A stretch of 20,437 bases of DNA from Acinetobacter sp. (GTDB taxonomy: Bacteria; Pseudomonadota; Gammaproteobacteria; Pseudomonadales; Moraxellaceae). Below are positions 1 through 8,447 of the stretch, piece by piece. The notes under the pieces were generated by a model. The model was not told the DNA's origin. It did no database searches and was given only the letters and a program-made list of their open reading frames with translations. The position numbers and the translations under genes are program-made. The stretch is from NCBI GenBank assembly GCA_008017255.1, contig SSHD01000136.1:1-20437 (forward strand), read 5' to 3'. Position 1 is the stretch's first letter, and every line of letters starts with the position of its first letter.

Positions 1-245
1 ACTTCGGTTTTTTTCACCGCAACAATTTTGGCGTTGATATTGGCGGCTTTAAAATGCTGATCTAAGGTCGTAATTAAGCGCTGCTGAGCATTGCGCTCGT
101 TTAAGGTCGATGCTTCGCCAGTCGCAGGGTTGCTGGCTGTCAGCGGGTCTGATTTAGCTGCTGAATTATCTTTAGAGCAGGCGCTAAGCCATAAAGTAGA
201 TGCCAATGCGCAGGCAACGAAAAGCGTAGACCGAGTAAACAACAT
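1..245 (-). CDS. dsbC: DsbC-like thiol:disulfide interchange lipoprotein (5' part only)
   Basis: This is the first 81 codons of a gene that runs off the left edge; the ATG is at 243-245 on the minus strand. An AAGG-type ribosome site sits about seven bases upstream. The product starts with a lipoprotein signal peptide: a short basic start, a hydrophobic core and a lipobox LSAC with the lipidated Cys at residue 23. A Ser/Ala/Asn-rich linker follows, and from about residue 50 there is a segment resembling the small N-terminal dimerisation domain of DsbC (LITTLDQHF, then KIVAVKKTEV). DsbC proteins isomerise wrong disulfides in the periplasm. The CXXC thioredoxin fold that would prove this lies outside the window. 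The assignment rests on the N-terminal pattern and on my memory that Acinetobacter carries a dsbC homologue just downstream of xerD. Ser at +2 after the Cys suggests outer-membrane sorting. It could instead be an unrelated lipoprotein. Confidence 0.6.
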   Translation of the reverse strand, partial: MLFTRSTLFVACALASTLWLSACSKDNSAAKSDPLTASNPATGEASTLNERNAQQRLITTLDQHFKAANINAKIVAVKKTE

Positions 246-286
246 AGAGAACCTTTTGGTACGAATTTATGGCAATAAAGGCGCTA

Positions 287-295
287 AGCATAGCA
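287..295 (-). promoter_or_regulatory. Candidate extended -10 promoter of the dsbC-like gene
   Basis: The minus strand reads TGCTATGCT here, an extended -10 element about 42 bases upstream of the ATG at 245. No good -35 hexamer stands at the usual distance, which is tolerated for extended -10 promoters. It would let the gene be transcribed apart from xerD, whose stop is at 369-371. No experimental support is visible. Confidence 0.35.
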
Positions 296-368
296 AAAAA
301 ATGCACCGACTTGATGAAATCTTACCGAACTACTGCGTGGTCGGGAAAATCTTAGATAAAAGGCAGTT

Positions 369-1289
369 TTAGCCCCTTGGATGGTATTTGCTATGCAATT
401 CTTGCATACGATGTTGCGCCACATGGGTGTAAATTTGCGTGGTTGATAGGTCGCTATGTCCGAGCAACATTTGTACCACCCGTAAGTCAGCCCCGTGATT
501 GAGCAAATGGGTGGCAAAAGCATGGCGTAAGGTGTGTGGCGATAATTCGGCTTGAATATGGGCTTGCAGCGCGTAGCGTTTAATCGCATACCAAAAGTTT
601 TGTCGGCTCATAATGCCGCCGTGCTGAGTTAAAAATAAGTAATCGGTACTACTTTTATACAGTTGTGATCGAGATTGCGCTAAGTATTGTTCAATCCAAT
701 CGCGAGCATGTTGACCCAGTGGCACCAATCGCTCTTTATTGCCTTTACCCGTTACACGTAGGAAACCTTGTTTCAGGTTAAGCAGCTCTAAACGTAAATT
801 GAGCAGTTCGGACACCTGCAAACCACAGGCATACAACACTTCTAACATGGCACGATCCCTCAAACCTAAAGCCGTGTTGGTGTCTGGTGCTTGCAGCAGT
901 GCTTCAACTTCATGTTCGGATAAGTCTTTCGGCAGCGCACGACCAATTTTGGGCGAATGATGTGTAGCAACAGGGTTGTCGTCACGCAGTTTTTGCTCAC
1001 GCAGAAATTTATAAAACTGCCGTAAAGCCGACAGGCAACGGGCGATTGAACGTGGACTTTTTCCGCTTTGGGTGAGTGCCAATAGCACATCGGCAATATC
1101 GTCGCTATTCCATTGCGTTAATATGCTACTGGGCTGTAACTCGCTGCATTGAATTAAATCGGACAAATAGGCATTGCGAGTATGCGGGCTAACCGTTTGC
1201 GCCACTAAATAATCGCGGAAACCGTTTAAAAAACTTAAGTTTTCTGGAATATTGATCGCAGCAGGAATACGAGGTTTTTTATTTAACAT
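369..1289 (-). CDS. xerD: Tyrosine recombinase XerD (catalytic Arg I reads as Gln)
   Basis: XerD works with XerC at dif near the replication terminus to resolve chromosome dimers, with FtsK activating XerD. The 306-residue protein has the SAM-like N-terminal DNA-binding domain (about residues 18-105) and the C-terminal catalytic domain (about 120-306). Visible active-site residues are Lys182 (GKGNKER), His252 and Arg255 (HTLRHAFATHLL), His278 (GHSD) and the nucleophile Tyr287 (TQIYTH). The tail ending HPRG and the long HAFATHLLNHGADLR block match XerD rather than XerC. The first catalytic Arg, expected in GLRVSEL (Arg148 of E. coli XerD), is Gln158 here (codon CAG at 816-818), so activity as read is doubtful. 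No Shine-Dalgarno is visible before the ATG. A TTTACA/ATATTT promoter-like pair just upstream would place the transcript start almost at the ATG, so the mRNA may be leaderless. The dsbC-like gene follows downstream. Confidence 0.93.
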   Translation of the reverse strand: MLNKKPRIPAAINIPENLSFLNGFRDYLVAQTVSPHTRNAYLSDLIQCSELQPSSILTQWNSDDIADVLLALTQSGKSPRSIARCLSALRQFYKFLREQKLRDDNPVATHHSPKIGRALPKDLSEHEVEALLQAPDTNTALGLRDRAMLEVLYACGLQVSELLNLRLELLNLKQGFLRVTGKGNKERLVPLGQHARDWIEQYLAQSRSQLYKSSTDYLFLTQHGGIMSRQNFWYAIKRYALQAHIQAELSPHTLRHAFATHLLNHGADLRVVQMLLGHSDLSTTQIYTHVAQHRMQELHSKYHPRG

Positions 1290-1379
1290 AACAACAAATA
1301 TTCTGTATTTGCTTGCACTGTAAAAGAAAAAATACGCCTTGTCGATGAAAGTAAAAACGGAATGCCATTTTGAATGTTG

Positions 1380-1409
1380 TTGGTAATTATTCTCATTCGC
1401 GTGTATAAT
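1380..1409 (+). promoter_or_regulatory. Promoter of the feo operon with overlapping Fur box
   Basis: A -35 like TTGGTA (1380-1385) and a perfect -10 TATAAT (1404-1409) are 18 bp apart. The 19 bases at 1382-1400 match the classical Fur-box consensus (GATAAT in inverted repeats) at 13 of 19 positions and fill the -35/-10 spacer. With Fe(II)-Fur bound, RNA polymerase would be blocked. This is the expected control for ferrous iron uptake genes. The start codon of feoA follows 28 bases after the -10. Confidence 0.7.
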
Positions 1410-1437
1410 CGAGCAAAATAGTTATGGATGAGCAGCG

Positions 1438-1698
1438 GTGCAATTGTCAGCATTAAAGGTCAAGCAAACGGCAACCATCACACAGGTCAAGCGCCGTGTT
1501 GATGCAGCTGGGCAGCCAGATTTAGTTGCAGTGCGTTTAGAAAGTCTAGGCTTTGTACCAGGTGCGCAGGTGCAAGTGGTGACCAAAGGTATTTTTGGTG
1601 GCGACCCAATACTCATTCAAATTGGTTTTACTCGGTTTGCTTTACGTAAAGCCGAAGCCGACAAAATTGACATACAATTAGAAGGAACACCTGCATGA
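1438..1698 (+). CDS. feoA: Ferrous iron transport protein A, FeoA
   Basis: FeoA is a small cytosolic SH3-like protein that binds FeoB and is needed for full Fe(II) uptake. The 86-residue product has the typical beta-barrel pattern: a start that asks for hydrophobic strands, then LESLGFVPGAQVQVV and a final strand region FALRKAEADKIDI. These match the conserved (L)xxLGhxPG-type FeoA core. The start is GTG; the two nearby ATGs at 1424 and 1428 are in other frames, and only a weak GGAT-type ribosome site precedes the GTG. The stop TGA overlaps the feoB ATG by four bases (ATGA), so the two are translationally coupled. The length is normal for the family. Confidence 0.92.
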   Translation: MQLSALKVKQTATITQVKRRVDAAGQPDLVAVRLESLGFVPGAQVQVVTKGIFGGDPILIQIGFTRFALRKAEADKIDIQLEGTPA

Positions 1699-3548
1699 GT
1701 GATGCGTTACGTGTTGCCCTTGTGGGAAATCCAAACTGCGGTAAAACTTCATTATTTAACCATTTAACTGGTACGCGGCAAAAAGTTGCCAACTATGCCG
1801 GTGTGACGGTGGAACGTAAAGTCGGACATTTTCAACTGCCTTCGGGACGCGATGTGCGGGTGCTGGACCTACCCGGGACCTATAGTTTGCAGGCCACCAG
1901 CCCAGACGAAGAAATTACCCGCGATGTCTGCCAAGGCAAGATTGCCGAAGAAGGGCAGCAAGACGCTTTTTTATGTGTGGTCGATGCCACCAATTTAAAG
2001 CTGCACTTGGGTTTGGTGTTGGAAGTGATCGCACTGGGTCGTCCCATTCTCGTGGTGTTGAACATGATGGACGAAGCACGTCGGCGTGGCATCCAAATCA
2101 ATACCCAAAAATTAGCTGAGCGACTTGGCGTGTCTGTGGTGGAAACCGTTGCAGTGCGCAATAGTGGCATTGAAAATTTACTGCATGCGCTAGACCAAGA
2201 AAAATATAGCGTGGCGCACACTGAACTTAGTGGTTTAACTGGTGAGCATCATCAAAAAATCGAAACTATTGTCAAAGATGTAGTGAATTTTGTCGATCAG
2301 GAAGATAAACGTACCGACTTCCTTGATAAGATTTTTTTGCATCCAGTTTTGGGTTTGCTTAGCTTAGCCGTGATGATGTTTATTGTGTTCCAAGCGGTAT
2401 TTGCTTGGGCCGCACCATTTATGGACGGCATTGAAGCGTTTTTCGGCTGGTTGGGTGAGGTTTTAGCTGCACAGATTAGCCATCCTTTGCTGCAAAGTCT
2501 GGTGGTCGATGGCATGATTGCTGGTGCTGGCGGGGTAGTGGTGTTTCTGCCACAAATTTTGATTTTGTTCTTCTTTATTTTGGTATTGGAAGAATCTGGG
2601 TATTTGCCACGTGCCGCGTTCCTGCTGGATAAACTGATGTTTAAAGCTGGCTTAAGTGGTCGTGCCTTTATTCCGTTGCTGTCCAGTTTTGCTTGCGCAG
2701 TGCCAGGTATTATGGCAACCCGCAGTATTAGCGATCCGCGAGATCGTTTTACCACCATTATGGTCGCGCCGCTGATGACCTGTTCGGCACGATTACCCGT
2801 CTATGCCTTGTTGATTGCGGCATTTATTCCAACACAAATCGTGTGGGGGATTTTTAACCTGCAAGGTTTGGTGCTATTTGGCTTGTATATGGCGGGTATT
2901 ATCAGTGCGTTATGCGTTTCATTTGTGATGAAATTTTTGCAAAAAGATCAATCACAACATGCGTTATTGTTGGAATTGCCAAGTTATCGGATTCCAGATT
3001 TAAGAAGTGTGGCGATAGGGCTGTTAGATCGGGCGAAAATTTTCTTAAGACGTGTTGGTGGCATTATTTTTGCGTTGTCGATTTTACTGTGGTTCTTATG
3101 TACTTTTCCGCAAGCGCCGGAAGGTGCAACCCGAGCTGCCATCGACTATAGCTTTGCTGGTATGTTAGGGCATTTGATGCAACCGATTTTTGCCCCGCTC
3201 GGATTTAACTGGCAAATTTGTATTGCCTTAATCCCTGCTATGGCAGCGCGTGAAGTGGTGGTGGCTGCATTGGGTACGGTGTATGCCTTGTCGGGTGCAG
3301 ATGATGATGCGATCTCGCAAGGTTTGACCCATTTGATTAGTGCCGATGGCACAGGCTGGTCATTGGCGACAGGTTTGTCTTTGTTGGTGTGGTTTATTTA
3401 TGCGCCACATTGCTTGGCGACTTTGGCAACGGTGCGCCGTGAAACAGGTTCTTGGAAGCATGTTTCAATCATGACGGCTTATTTATTTGGTTTGGCTTAT
3501 TTGATGTCGTTCTTTACCTACCAAATTGCTTCACGTGTGTGGGGGTGA
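1695..3548 (+). CDS. feoB: Ferrous iron transporter FeoB
   Basis: FeoB is the inner-membrane Fe(II) permease with an N-terminal G protein. In 617 residues one sees G1 GNPNCGKT (11-18), the G2 Thr38 in GVTVERK, G3 DLPG (58-61) and G4 NMMD (123-126). A helical spacer follows to about 210, then a polytopic membrane domain from about 212 onwards. Both gate motifs are present: SSFACAVPGIMATR with Cys334 and Pro337, and TCSARLP with Cys363 and Pro368. MAAREVVVAALGT lies in the later gate region. It is shorter than the 773-residue E. coli protein, mainly because of a shorter C-terminal region. It overlaps feoA by four bases and is followed by a repeat-like stretch and the Cys-rich gene at 3600. Expression should follow the Fur-type promoter upstream of feoA. 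Confidence 0.97.
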   Translation: MSDALRVALVGNPNCGKTSLFNHLTGTRQKVANYAGVTVERKVGHFQLPSGRDVRVLDLPGTYSLQATSPDEEITRDVCQGKIAEEGQQDAFLCVVDATNLKLHLGLVLEVIALGRPILVVLNMMDEARRRGIQINTQKLAERLGVSVVETVAVRNSGIENLLHALDQEKYSVAHTELSGLTGEHHQKIETIVKDVVNFVDQEDKRTDFLDKIFLHPVLGLLSLAVMMFIVFQAVFAWAAPFMDGIEAFFGWLGEVLAAQISHPLLQSLVVDGMIAGAGGVVVFLPQILILFFFILVLEESGYLPRAAFLLDKLMFKAGLSGRAFIPLLSSFACAVPGIMATRSISDPRDRFTTIMVAPLMTCSARLPVYALLIAAFIPTQIVWGIFNLQGLVLFGLYMAGIISALCVSFVMKFLQKDQSQHALLLELPSYRIPDLRSVAIGLLDRAKIFLRRVGGIIFALSILLWFLCTFPQAPEGATRAAIDYSFAGMLGHLMQPIFAPLGFNWQICIALIPAMAAREVVVAALGTVYALSGADDDAISQGLTHLISADGTGWSLATGLSLLVWFIYAPHCLATLATVRRETGSWKHVSIMTAYLFGLAYLMSFFTYQIASRVWG

Positions 3549-3554
3549 AATCCC

Positions 3555-3585
3555 ACCTAGCCTCTCTTTATACAGGGAGGGATAA
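3555..3585. repeat. Half-unit of a dispersed palindromic repeat
   Basis: This stretch between feoB and the next gene reads CCTAGCCTCTCTTTAT then ACAGGGAGGGATAA. It closely resembles the left arm of the larger element at 7525-7608 (CCTAGCCCTCCCTTAT, CAGGGAGGGAATA). It can form an imperfect hairpin (CCTCTCT with AGGGAGG). It looks like one arm of a REP-type intergenic repeat inserted inside the feo operon; it could weaken or stabilise the transcript end between feoB and the downstream gene. Confidence 0.5.
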
Positions 3586-3599
3586 TCGGAGAGTGGCTT

Positions 3600-3851
3600 A
3601 TGTTTGAATATTTAATTATTGCGCTGTTGGTACTATGGAGTGTCGCGGTGGTGTTTAAAAAGATATTACCACAAACGGCGAATGCCGCACTGTTCGCCGT
3701 GTCGAGTCTGTGCCAGCACTTTGGTTGGCAGCGCTTAGCGCTGTGGATAAAACCGAACATAGTCACAGGCTGTGGTGGTAGTTGTGGTTGTGCCAGTTCG
3801 GACGCTGATACCAAACCATCTGATGCTGTACAAGCGGTGAAATGGCGCTAA
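3600..3851 (+). CDS. Small Cys-rich membrane protein linked to FeoB (FeoC position)
   Basis: This 83-residue protein has one N-terminal transmembrane segment (about residues 3-19, FEYLIIALLVLWSVAVVF) and a basic cytosolic-looking middle. A cysteine cluster C58-GGS-C62-G-C64 sits in a Gly-rich turn near the end, with another Cys at 38. It sits where FeoC or the FeoB-associated Cys-rich proteins are found in other bacteria. I believe it belongs to the DUF6587 type seen in Acinetobacter, but cannot check. The cluster could bind Fe(II) or a metal cofactor while the helix keeps it near FeoB; this is inference. The ATG has a GGAGAG ribosome site seven bases away, and the gene follows feoB by 51 bases, probably in the same transcript. 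It lacks the winged-helix character of enterobacterial FeoC. Confidence 0.8.
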   Translation: MFEYLIIALLVLWSVAVVFKKILPQTANAALFAVSSLCQHFGWQRLALWIKPNIVTGCGGSCGCASSDADTKPSDAVQAVKWR

Positions 3852-3971
3852 GCATTGTCGCGGACATTATCCCTTGTGATTTTTTACCCACAGACACAAA
3901 AAAACTCGAATAAAGTTCAAACAGAAAAAGCATTCAAAACAGTAAAGTGCTAACATTTTGCCATTCTGTAA

Positions 3972-5345
<1,374 letters not shown>

Positions 5346-5355
5346 GGACGGCACT

Positions 5356-6552
5356 ATGGCTGATTTAGCCTCCAATACAGTACAAAAAATTTCACAAGGT
5401 TGGGCGCGGTTGTTGCCGCAACTGCCTGCGGAAATGACGGCACGGAATATTCTTATTTTTAGTGTCATTGCCTTATTGTGTTTCGGTTCGGTCATGGTGG
5501 CTTCGGCATCTATGCCCTATGCGGAATATATTCATGACAATCCTTATTATTTTGTGATTCGGCATGCGATTTCGATAGTGGTGGCGGGTGTTGTTGCTTT
5601 TTTAACTTATCGTGTTGCCTTGGGTCTGTGGTTTAAAAATGCCTTTCCGCTATGGCTCATTACCATGCTGCTGTTGGTCGCAGTCTTGGTGGTCGGAACC
5701 GAGGTCAATGGTGCACATCGTTGGATTCGCGTGGGGGTATTTACCTTGCAGCCGACCGAAGTCGCCAAAATTGTGATGGCGATTTTCACTGCCGATTATG
5801 TGGTGCGCCGTGCCAAAGAAGTCCGAACCCATTGGAAAGGTTTATTGCGCTTAAGTGGTGTGATGGCATTAACGGTAGGTTTTATTGTGGCTGAGCCGGA
5901 CTTGGGTGCTACTGTGGTTATCGTGTTGATGATGGTAGGGGTATTTTTCCTTGCTGGTGCACCAGCTACGCAGTTCTTAATTATGCTCGGTGCGATTTTG
6001 GCTGGTATTGCCGCACTGATTTTGTTTGAACCGTTTCGTTTGCAACGCTTACTGTCCTTTACTAACCCTTGGGCAGACCCATTGGGTGTGGGGTATCAGC
6101 TGTCCAATGCACTGATGGCATTTGGACGCGGCGAATGGTTTGGTACGGGTTTAGGACATAGCGTACAAAAGCTGTCTTATTTGCCAGAAGCACACACCGA
6201 CTTTATGTTAGCGGTATTAGGCGAGGAGTTTGGTTTTGTTGGCGTAACGGTAGTACTTGCGCTGTCTTTTACCATGTTGGCGTGTTGTATTCGGATTGGG
6301 CACCGTGCCCTGCAACACAATTACCTGCGTGCAGGCTATTTGGCTTATGGTATTAGCATTATTTTTTTAATGCAAATTTTAGTGAATGCTGGCATGAACA
6401 TGGGCTTAATGCCAACTAAAGGCCTAACATTACCGTTTATTAGTTATGGTGGATCCTCATTGATGATGTGTGCAGCCATGATTAGTCTGATCCTGAAAAT
6501 TGATGCCACCACCCAAGCACGTAATCCAGTGCGAGAAGAATTGAATTTCTAG
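5356..6552 (+). CDS. ftsW: Peptidoglycan glycosyltransferase FtsW
   Basis: FtsW is the SEDS-family polymerase that makes septal glycan strands from lipid II together with FtsI. The 398-residue protein is polytopic (about ten helices). It carries the SEDS motifs GAHRWI (119-124), LQPTEVAK, AEPDLGA, the large loop GYQLSNALMAFGRGEWFG and PEAHTDFMLAVLGEE with the catalytic Asp282. NAGMNMGLMPTKG and LPFISYGGSS lie near the end. I chose the ATG at 5356 rather than the in-frame ATG at 5326: an AGGGACGG ribosome site lies just before it, and the earlier start would lie inside murD. In E. coli murG and murC follow; here ftsW ends at an intrinsic terminator and faces the convergent gluQ, so the classical dcw cluster is split at this point. 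Confidence 0.96.
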   Translation: MADLASNTVQKISQGWARLLPQLPAEMTARNILIFSVIALLCFGSVMVASASMPYAEYIHDNPYYFVIRHAISIVVAGVVAFLTYRVALGLWFKNAFPLWLITMLLLVAVLVVGTEVNGAHRWIRVGVFTLQPTEVAKIVMAIFTADYVVRRAKEVRTHWKGLLRLSGVMALTVGFIVAEPDLGATVVIVLMMVGVFFLAGAPATQFLIMLGAILAGIAALILFEPFRLQRLLSFTNPWADPLGVGYQLSNALMAFGRGEWFGTGLGHSVQKLSYLPEAHTDFMLAVLGEEFGFVGVTVVLALSFTMLACCIRIGHRALQHNYLRAGYLAYGISIIFLMQILVNAGMNMGLMPTKGLTLPFISYGGSSLMMCAAMISLILKIDATTQARNPVREELNF

Positions 6553-6568
6553 CCAATTGCCAATCAAT

Positions 6569-6591
6569 AGCCCGATGATTCGGGCTTTTTT
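6569..6591 (+). terminator. Intrinsic terminator of murD-ftsW
   Basis: A perfect seven-pair stem (AGCCCGA / TCGGGCT) with loop TGAT is followed directly by six T. It lies 16 bases after the ftsW stop and just before the convergent gluQ stop. On the minus strand the stem lacks a good T-run, so it mainly serves the plus-strand transcript. Confidence 0.88.
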
Positions 6592-6596
6592 ATGCG

Positions 6597-7472
6597 CTAC
6601 AGATAGTTGCCACTGAGCTGCGTGCCTTTGGGAATGCGCCCAATATCCCACTGCGCAATGGCTTGTTGCAGCATATTACGGGGTAAATCAAGATCAACCT
6701 GCGCTTGACCCAAAGCAGCAATGGCGTGTTGTAATAATTCAGGGGCTTTAGATAAATCCAAAGCTTGCGCTAGATTTTGTTTAGACAGCTTTTGCCCTTG
6801 ATTATTCATTGCAAGCGGCAGGTGCATATAGCTTAGGGGTGGATAATTGAGTATGGAGCCGAGCCAAATTTGTCGAGCGGTATTGTCGAGCAAGTCTGCA
6901 CCGCGTACCACATGCGTAATGCCTTGCAAATAATCATCCACCACCACCGCCAATTGATAACTGATAATGCCATCACGGCGTTTGAGGATAAAATCCCCCA
7001 AATCATGTTGTAAGTTGGAGCATTGTCGCCCTTGCAGCCGATCTTCAAAACAAATCTCTTGCTCGGTAACTTTCAGCCGAATGGCTTGCTGGGCAAAATC
7101 GAGCTGTAAATCTCGACAAGTTCCTGCGTAGATGTGATTAGCACCGAGCATTTTGCGGGTGCATTGGCAGGCATACACCGCTGCACGGGCTTGCAGTTGT
7201 TCAAGCACCTGTTGGTAAATGTCTAGGCGGTCTTTTTGAAAGATAATTTCGAAATCAGGCTCAAATTGAAAAGCCTCTACGCAGCGTAAAATATGTGTTT
7301 CACTGTTTGGATAAATGCGTGGGATGTCAGTGTCTTCAATGCGGATTAGCCATGTACCTTGTTGAGCTTTGGCGTCACAGAAACTCGCCACTGCGGTCAA
7401 CAGCGAACCAAAATGCAAAGGGCCGGTTGGCGATGGCGCAAAGCGTCCGATGTATGGTTTTGATGTCGACAT
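6597..7472 (-). CDS. gluQ: Glutamyl-Q tRNA(Asp) synthetase
   Basis: GluQRS activates Glu and attaches it to the queuosine base of tRNA(Asp). It is a shortened glutamyl-tRNA synthetase without an anticodon domain, which fits the 291 residues here. The Rossmann catalytic core starts with RFAPSPTGPLHFGSL, where HFGS (20-23) is the HIGH motif. RIEDTD binds substrate, and KLSKQ (228-232) replaces KMSKS. The GluQRS zinc site is visible as Cys102, Cys104, Tyr115 and Cys119. The ATG at 7470-7472 was chosen because the open frame further upstream (to 7559) is read from the palindromic repeat between the genes and is spurious. The ribosome site is poor. The gene lies downstream of dksA on the same strand, the order also found in E. 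coli, but with about 200 bases of repeat sequence between. Confidence 0.94.
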   Translation of the reverse strand: MSTSKPYIGRFAPSPTGPLHFGSLLTAVASFCDAKAQQGTWLIRIEDTDIPRIYPNSETHILRCVEAFQFEPDFEIIFQKDRLDIYQQVLEQLQARAAVYACQCTRKMLGANHIYAGTCRDLQLDFAQQAIRLKVTEQEICFEDRLQGRQCSNLQHDLGDFILKRRDGIISYQLAVVVDDYLQGITHVVRGADLLDNTARQIWLGSILNYPPLSYMHLPLAMNNQGQKLSKQNLAQALDLSKAPELLQHAIAALGQAQVDLDLPRNMLQQAIAQWDIGRIPKGTQLSGNYL

Positions 7473-7524
7473 GGAAAGTTTTTTTGCAGCGCTGAATAAG
7501 TGAGGGTTATTAGGTTTGACTCTG

Positions 7525-7613
7525 CCTAGCCCTCCCTTATCAGGGAGGGAATACCACAAACCATAGAACTGATTTTGTGGTAAATCTCCCCCTAATAAAG
7601 GGAGATTTAGAGG
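7525..7613. repeat. Cruciform-type intergenic repeat between dksA and gluQ
   Basis: A nested inverted repeat. The outer pairing is TACCACAAA (7552-7560) with TTTGTGGTA (7574-7582) around a 13-base loop. Each flank has its own perfect hairpin: CCCTCCCT (7530-7537) with AGGGAGGG (7542-7549), and AAATCTCCC (7582-7590) with GGGAGATTT (7600-7608). The left arm is nearly repeated at 3555-3585. No ORF, T-run or transposase is associated, so it looks like a small mobile or REP-like intergenic repeat, not an insertion sequence. It lies inside the presumed dksA-gluQ transcript and could act as a partial stop or an RNA-processing site. Confidence 0.75.
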
Positions 7614-7671
7614 AGTTCAAACAAAGAATTTAACGACCCTGTTATTAAAGCAGGAGGCTGGGAAGGGGTGA

Positions 7672-8205
7672 TCAACCGTTATTTTGTTTTTCTTTGATTT
7701 CAGCCAGCGTTTTACAATCGATACATAAAGTTGCTGTTGGACGTGCTTCTAAACGGCGTAAACCAATTTCAATACCACAAGTTTCACAGTAACCATAATC
7801 TTCGCTTTGAATGGCTTCCAGCGACTGTTCGATTTTACGAATCAGTTTGCGTTCACGGTCACGGGTACGCAATTCAATCGCAAATTCTTCTTCTTGCGTG
7901 GCACGGTCGTTGACATCTGGTAGCGCAGTCGATTCATCTTGCATGGTGTTTAGGGTACGATCCACTTCAGACATGAGCTCTGCTTTCCACGCATTTAAAA
8001 TTTGGCGGAAATGCTCAAACTGCCCTTCGGACATGTATTCTTCGTTTTTCTTTGGCTGATAAGGTGCAATGCCAAATAAACTAGCAGTGGTGCCGCCTTC
8101 AGAAGTCTTGGCTTTGGTTTTACGCACACGTTTTACTGGTGCTTTTTGCTCGTCAATCACGATTGTCTGTTCATCCAAGATTTGATTTTGGTTGTCATTC
8201 GCCAT
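7672..8205 (-). CDS. dksA: RNA polymerase-binding transcription factor DksA
   Basis: DksA enters the RNA polymerase secondary channel and, with ppGpp, mediates the stringent response at rRNA and amino acid promoters. The 177-residue protein has a Lys/Arg-rich N-terminal extension (to about residue 35) and then a coiled-coil hairpin. The hairpin tip keeps the acidic residues Asp97 and Asp100 (LPDVNDRA). A C4 zinc finger follows (Cys140, Cys143, Cys161, Cys164) in the typical YGYCETCG...RRLEARPTATLCIDC context. The start is set at 8205 (MAND): the TGAGGA ribosome site at 8215-8220 is nine bases from it but abuts the other ATG at 8214, which adds only MPY. The protein is longer than E. coli DksA (151) because of the N-terminal extension, as I recall for other Pseudomonadales. 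Confidence 0.96.
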   Translation of the reverse strand: MANDNQNQILDEQTIVIDEQKAPVKRVRKTKAKTSEGGTTASLFGIAPYQPKKNEEYMSEGQFEHFRQILNAWKAELMSEVDRTLNTMQDESTALPDVNDRATQEEEFAIELRTRDRERKLIRKIEQSLEAIQSEDYGYCETCGIEIGLRRLEARPTATLCIDCKTLAEIKEKQNNG

Positions 8206-8234
8206 GTAGGGCATTCCTCAACATACACGTACTA

Positions 8235-8264
8235 TCTATACGCAAAAAATATGGTGGTATGCAA
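8235..8264 (-). promoter_or_regulatory. Candidate sigma-70 promoter of dksA
   Basis: On the minus strand TTGCAT (8259-8264) and TATAGA (8235-8240) are separated by 18 bp, about 30 bases before the dksA start. Both hexamers match the consensus well. Predicted transcript start is near 8228. Confidence 0.5.
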
Positions 8265-8447
8265 GTGTTTTTATAGAAACTTAGATCGTTTTCCCTAATT
8301 AGGGGACGACATCATATAGCGTTTTTAAATAAGTTGGTAGTCATTCTGCGCTCGATGCTGTGAGAAATTGGTGATGTAAAGTGTAATCAATAACTTAAGC
8401 GAGTAGGAATTTCAGCCTGCAAAACAGGCATGCAATATTAACTTCGC
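8265..8447. other. Intergenic region between cpdA and dksA
   Basis: No ORF with a credible start is seen. Two dyads stand out: a perfect 12-bp palindrome CCCTAATTAGGG (8293-8304), which resembles the arm sequence of the repeat at 7525-7613, and a short hairpin GCCTG/CAGGC (8415-8429). The latter lies 19 bases after the cpdA stop, but has no T-run on either strand and is at best a weak terminator for cpdA. Confidence 0.4.

Noticed and set aside
7473..7559. N-terminal extension of gluQ by 29 codons
   Set aside because: These codons are read from the palindromic repeat; homologues start at the RFAPSPTGPLHFG region, and the ATG at 7470-7472 gives the normal length.
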